A DNA stretch of 64,000 nucleotides, taken from contig NZ_FTMG01000018.1 of NCBI RefSeq assembly GCF_900155965.1, positions 1 to 64,000 on the forward strand, in the 5' to 3' direction. Each line of letters begins with the position of its first letter. Positions within the stretch are counted from its first letter, which is position 1. The notes beneath the pieces are model-generated. The model was not told where the DNA came from. It saw nothing but the letters and a program-made list of their open reading frames with translations, and did no database searches. The DNA comes from Mucilaginibacter lappiensis (GTDB lineage Bacteria; Bacteroidota; Bacteroidia; Sphingobacteriales; Sphingobacteriaceae). The translations under genes were made by a program, and so were the position numbers. Below are positions 61,550-64,000 of the stretch, one piece after another.

Positions 61550-62989
61550 TCACTCCACAATCAAATTTTTAGATTGTGATACGAGTTGCTTGTATGGATT
61601 GGCTAAAAAAAGTTTCACGTAATCCGTTCCTTCAACAGAAAAACCCGGGGCATGCCCCTTATTGTGTATAATGAACAATTGGCTATTGGGCATATAGCGT
61701 TTAATTAACCGGTTATAAAATGGCCTGCAATCGGGATCAATATCACCAGCTGAGATCAACGCCGGAACGCCCGAATAAACTGGCTGTTTGGCAACTGTAG
61801 GTTCGGGCTTTACCTGCCAGCAGCTGCATATGGCATGGTTTACATTATTAAAAGGATATCCGGCTAACCATGGCAGTACCTGGCCCTGTTGTTTTTCTAA
61901 CTGTGGATCGGCGTAGTTTATTTGTTCTGAGCAATAAACAGAATACCGCATACCCAGGGAAATATGGGTGTCGCCTGCAAAATAGCCATCCAACACTTCC
62001 CGCACATATTTATCGTGGCGTCCTTCTATCAGATCGATCATTACACTTGGTATAGTATTAATCTGCCTGGAATTCATCCGGTTTATTACCGCGTCAAGCA
62101 ATTCATTTTTGGTGTAGGTTACACGGATACTTTTACTGCTATCTTTTTCCTGGTAGGCGAGGGTGAATTTTTTGCCGGTGATAGATGTGAAATACTGATG
62201 GAAACTCAACCTTAAGTTTTTATATCTTGTACCGGACGAATCCGTTTCGCAATTATGGAATACCTGCTCCAGCGCTTCGTTGATATTGAATAAAGCGTGT
62301 TCTTCAAAGTTTACATAACCCGGAAGCGGTGAATTTAAAATCAGCGTACGAACTCCTTCGGGATGGGTCCGGGCCATGGTAAGCATCAACCCTCCGCTAT
62401 ATGATATACCCACCAGGTTAAGCGAATCGATATTTAACGCTAATCTTAAATCATTGATATCTTCCGCGCTCTCTATCGTATTATAGGCCGATAGATCGAT
62501 GCCTTGCTTTATAAAGTTGGTCTGGCATTGCTTAACTGCTGCTAATATCAAACTATCCCTGTTTTTGCCCTCTCTGTAACTACGTTTAATGGCCGCTGCT
62601 ACCTCTATGCAATCCAGGCAGGGTTTTGCACGTTTTGTTCCGCGCTGATCAAAAGCAATAAAACCGCCATAGGCTAACCAGCCGGAATTATAACTGATAC
62701 TGTCAATATTGGCTGTTGTGCTATAGCCCGGTCCACCTGTTGTATAAAGCGTAATGTTTTTACGTGCATCCTGGTCCGGTCTGCGTACAAATAAAAACGG
62801 AACCTTTACCTTCCGCCCGGCGGGTTTATTTCTGTTTTCGGGTACAACCAGGTAACCAGTTTTTAAAATTAACCGGGCGTCTGCTTTAACCATTCGGGGA
62901 AAAGGTTCAATAACAGGTTTATACATCTGGCTGTATAAGTTTTGGCAAAAGCACATCGCAAAAAGCAAGGCAACAAATAGTTTTTTCAT
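61550..62989 (-). CDS. Secreted alpha/beta hydrolase, S33 peptidase-like
   Basis: 479 residues. Signal peptide 1-20 (CQNLYS-QMY). The oxyanion block TTGGPGYS, the DQRGTKRA segment, the nucleophile elbow GISYSGG (Ser196), AGDIDPDCRP (Asp) and NKGHAPGF (His) match the prolyl-aminopeptidase/TAP-like group. It should act outside the cytoplasm on peptides or esters. Extra Cys pairs (CLDCI, CSCW) suggest disulfides. Adjacent AraC gene on the same strand, upstream; no clear operon. Confidence 0.88.
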   Translation of the reverse strand: MKKLFVALLFAMCFCQNLYSQMYKPVIEPFPRMVKADARLILKTGYLVVPENRNKPAGRKVKVPFLFVRRPDQDARKNITLYTTGGPGYSTTANIDSISYNSGWLAYGGFIAFDQRGTKRAKPCLDCIEVAAAIKRSYREGKNRDSLILAAVKQCQTNFIKQGIDLSAYNTIESAEDINDLRLALNIDSLNLVGISYSGGLMLTMARTHPEGVRTLILNSPLPGYVNFEEHALFNINEALEQVFHNCETDSSGTRYKNLRLSFHQYFTSITGKKFTLAYQEKDSSKSIRVTYTKNELLDAVINRMNSRQINTIPSVMIDLIEGRHDKYVREVLDGYFAGDTHISLGMRYSVYCSEQINYADPQLEKQQGQVLPWLAGYPFNNVNHAICSCWQVKPEPTVAKQPVYSGVPALISAGDIDPDCRPFYNRLIKRYMPNSQLFIIHNKGHAPGFSVEGTDYVKLFLANPYKQLVSQSKNLIVE

Positions 62990-63056
62990 GAGCGCTGTTT
63001 AGCTTACAAATAAAGAGAATGATATTACGCGCTGAAAGTAAAAAACGGACAAATTA

Positions 63057-63863
63057 TCACAAATGCTTCGTCAGTCTCTGGCCGGTAAAGTTAACGATGT
63101 CCTTATGGAAATGACTCAGATCGTAATAACCATAATCCATCGGGATAAAATTTTCTTTATCCTTCATAAACGATGTTAAAGCAATTCTTCCCCGTAGGAT
63201 AGAAAAGTAATTTTTAGGAGCGATACCAATTACCCTATTGAAATAGCGGTTGATAGTTTTGGAAGTAATAAAGAGTTTTTCGGCAACTTTAGATGTATTT
63301 AACTGCATGCCTGCGGCTTGATATTCGCCAATACAATCATTAACCATTTTAATATAATGATCGTGGTTATTTAATTGATGGTATGCTGCTAATAGGTAAG
63401 ATTGAATAATTTCCACCCTTTCTTCAAAGCAGATGGGTTGTTTTATTTTTTGGAGCAACTGCCAGGGCAAAATGTGATGGAGGGGAATGATTTTGTCCAT
63501 AACCGAAACCTGGTTTAAGCCCAAAATAGCCTCCAAACTACCGGGATTAAATTTAACCGTGAATATATTATCGGCAGGTAGTTTGTGCCTGGTTACATCC
63601 TCATTTCGTAATATCAAAACATCTTCGTCTCCTTTTACATAGTGACGGGTATGTTTCAGATCGATATAATACGGGGTACCCAGGTTAATATAAAAAGTAG
63701 GCGTCCAGCTCGGGAACATTTTTACGGCAGAAAATTCATGTTTTATATCCTGAGCGGAATGATCTAAAACCGATTGGGAATAAAATTCAACATGCGGAAG
63801 CAGTTCTTCACAAGGCTTGCTGAACATATATATTTTACGGATATCCTGGAATATTTCAACCAT
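63057..63863 (-). CDS. AraC-family regulator
   Basis: 268 residues. The N-terminal 150 residues form a sensor domain starting with a CEELLPHVEFYSQS block. The C-terminal part has NTSKVAEKLFITSKTINRYF and the second helix-turn-helix DYGYYDLSHFHKDIVNFTGQ. Ends RLTKHL. It is upstream of the S33-like hydrolase on the same strand (67-base gap), so it may control that gene; this is inference from position. Confidence 0.85.
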   Translation of the reverse strand: MVEIFQDIRKIYMFSKPCEELLPHVEFYSQSVLDHSAQDIKHEFSAVKMFPSWTPTFYINLGTPYYIDLKHTRHYVKGDEDVLILRNEDVTRHKLPADNIFTVKFNPGSLEAILGLNQVSVMDKIIPLHHILPWQLLQKIKQPICFEERVEIIQSYLLAAYHQLNNHDHYIKMVNDCIGEYQAAGMQLNTSKVAEKLFITSKTINRYFNRVIGIAPKNYFSILRGRIALTSFMKDKENFIPMDYGYYDLSHFHKDIVNFTGQRLTKHL

Positions 63864-63940
63864 GCCTTATTCAGATTAACGATATCCGTAAAAATAACCT
63901 ATTCCAGCAAAATTTAAAAATGGAAGTATGGCGCATGCTA

Positions 63941-64000
63941 CCGCGAGATTAGCGTAGCGTATCTCGTGGTTCGCATGGTTAAAGCTTTCAGCTTTAGTTT
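63941..64000. repeat. Palindromic repeat cut by the window end
   Basis: CCGCGAGAT (63941-63949) and ATCTCGTGG (63961-63969) form a hairpin around TAGCGTAGCGT; AAAGCTTTCAGCTTTA follows at 63981-63996, like the GCTTTAGCCTAA ends at 6314. The right end lies outside the window. Confidence 0.5.

Overview
The window looks like a chromosomal segment of a Bacteroidota bacterium of the Sphingobacteriaceae type; Mucilaginibacter or Pedobacter is my best guess. The reasons are two ECF-sigma/FecR/TonB-receptor units (one with a SusC/SusD pair), DUF4249 and DUF4974 architectures, the near absence of Shine-Dalgarno sequences, promoters carrying the Bacteroidota -7 element TAnnTTTG, a GG-leader peptide and many short intergenic palindromes. 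Base composition is moderate, except for a clearly AT-richer polysaccharide block. I see no rRNA, tRNA, CRISPR array or prophage.

Layout. 1-6.1 kb: the 3' end of an IS110-type transposase at the window edge, then housekeeping and stress genes (HAD hydrolase, cold-shock protein, YtxH protein, secreted M1 peptidase, DUF892 ferritin-like protein, Smr-domain protein), with a candidate small RNA at about 4.29-4.36 kb. 6.1-7.3 kb: a repeat-rich gap and a small Cys-rich peptide with a double-glycine leader. 7.3-11 kb: two orphan histidine kinases and a YjbQ protein. 11-20 kb: small regulator/enzyme pairs (AraC, SDR/HxlR, MarR/phosphotransferase, aldehyde dehydrogenase/DUF779 with a divergent AraC, RsbQ-like hydrolase). 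20.4-24.8 kb: an exported GH2 beta-galactosidase and a secreted-repeat lipoprotein.

25.1-43.8 kb is a Wzx/Wzy-type surface polysaccharide locus, all on the + strand. It contains a Wzi-like barrel, a three-gene heptose-nucleotide module (kinase, isomerase, adenylyltransferase), an SLBB export protein, a kinase-less Wzz, flippase, polymerase, WecB epimerase, five glycosyltransferases and a terminal polyprenyl-phosphate sugar transferase that should start the repeat unit. Several genes overlap as ATGA, so the core is one operon.

43.9-58.8 kb holds two ECF-sigma/FecR/TonB-receptor systems. In the first, sigma and FecR are separated by a divergent monooxygenase/AraC pair, and the receptor is followed by a DUF4249 lipoprotein. 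The second runs sigma, FecR, SusC, SusD without any glycoside hydrolase. Both FecR-receptor gaps contain a strong terminator pointing the opposite way, which suggests antisense RNAs against the receptor leaders.

58.8-64 kb: a repeat-rich gap with a MITE-like element, then a CPA1 antiporter, an S33-type hydrolase and an AraC regulator, all on the minus strand. The observations most worth following are the two antisense terminators, the candidate small RNA, the orphan Cys-rich GG-leader peptide and the interrupted sigma/FecR unit.
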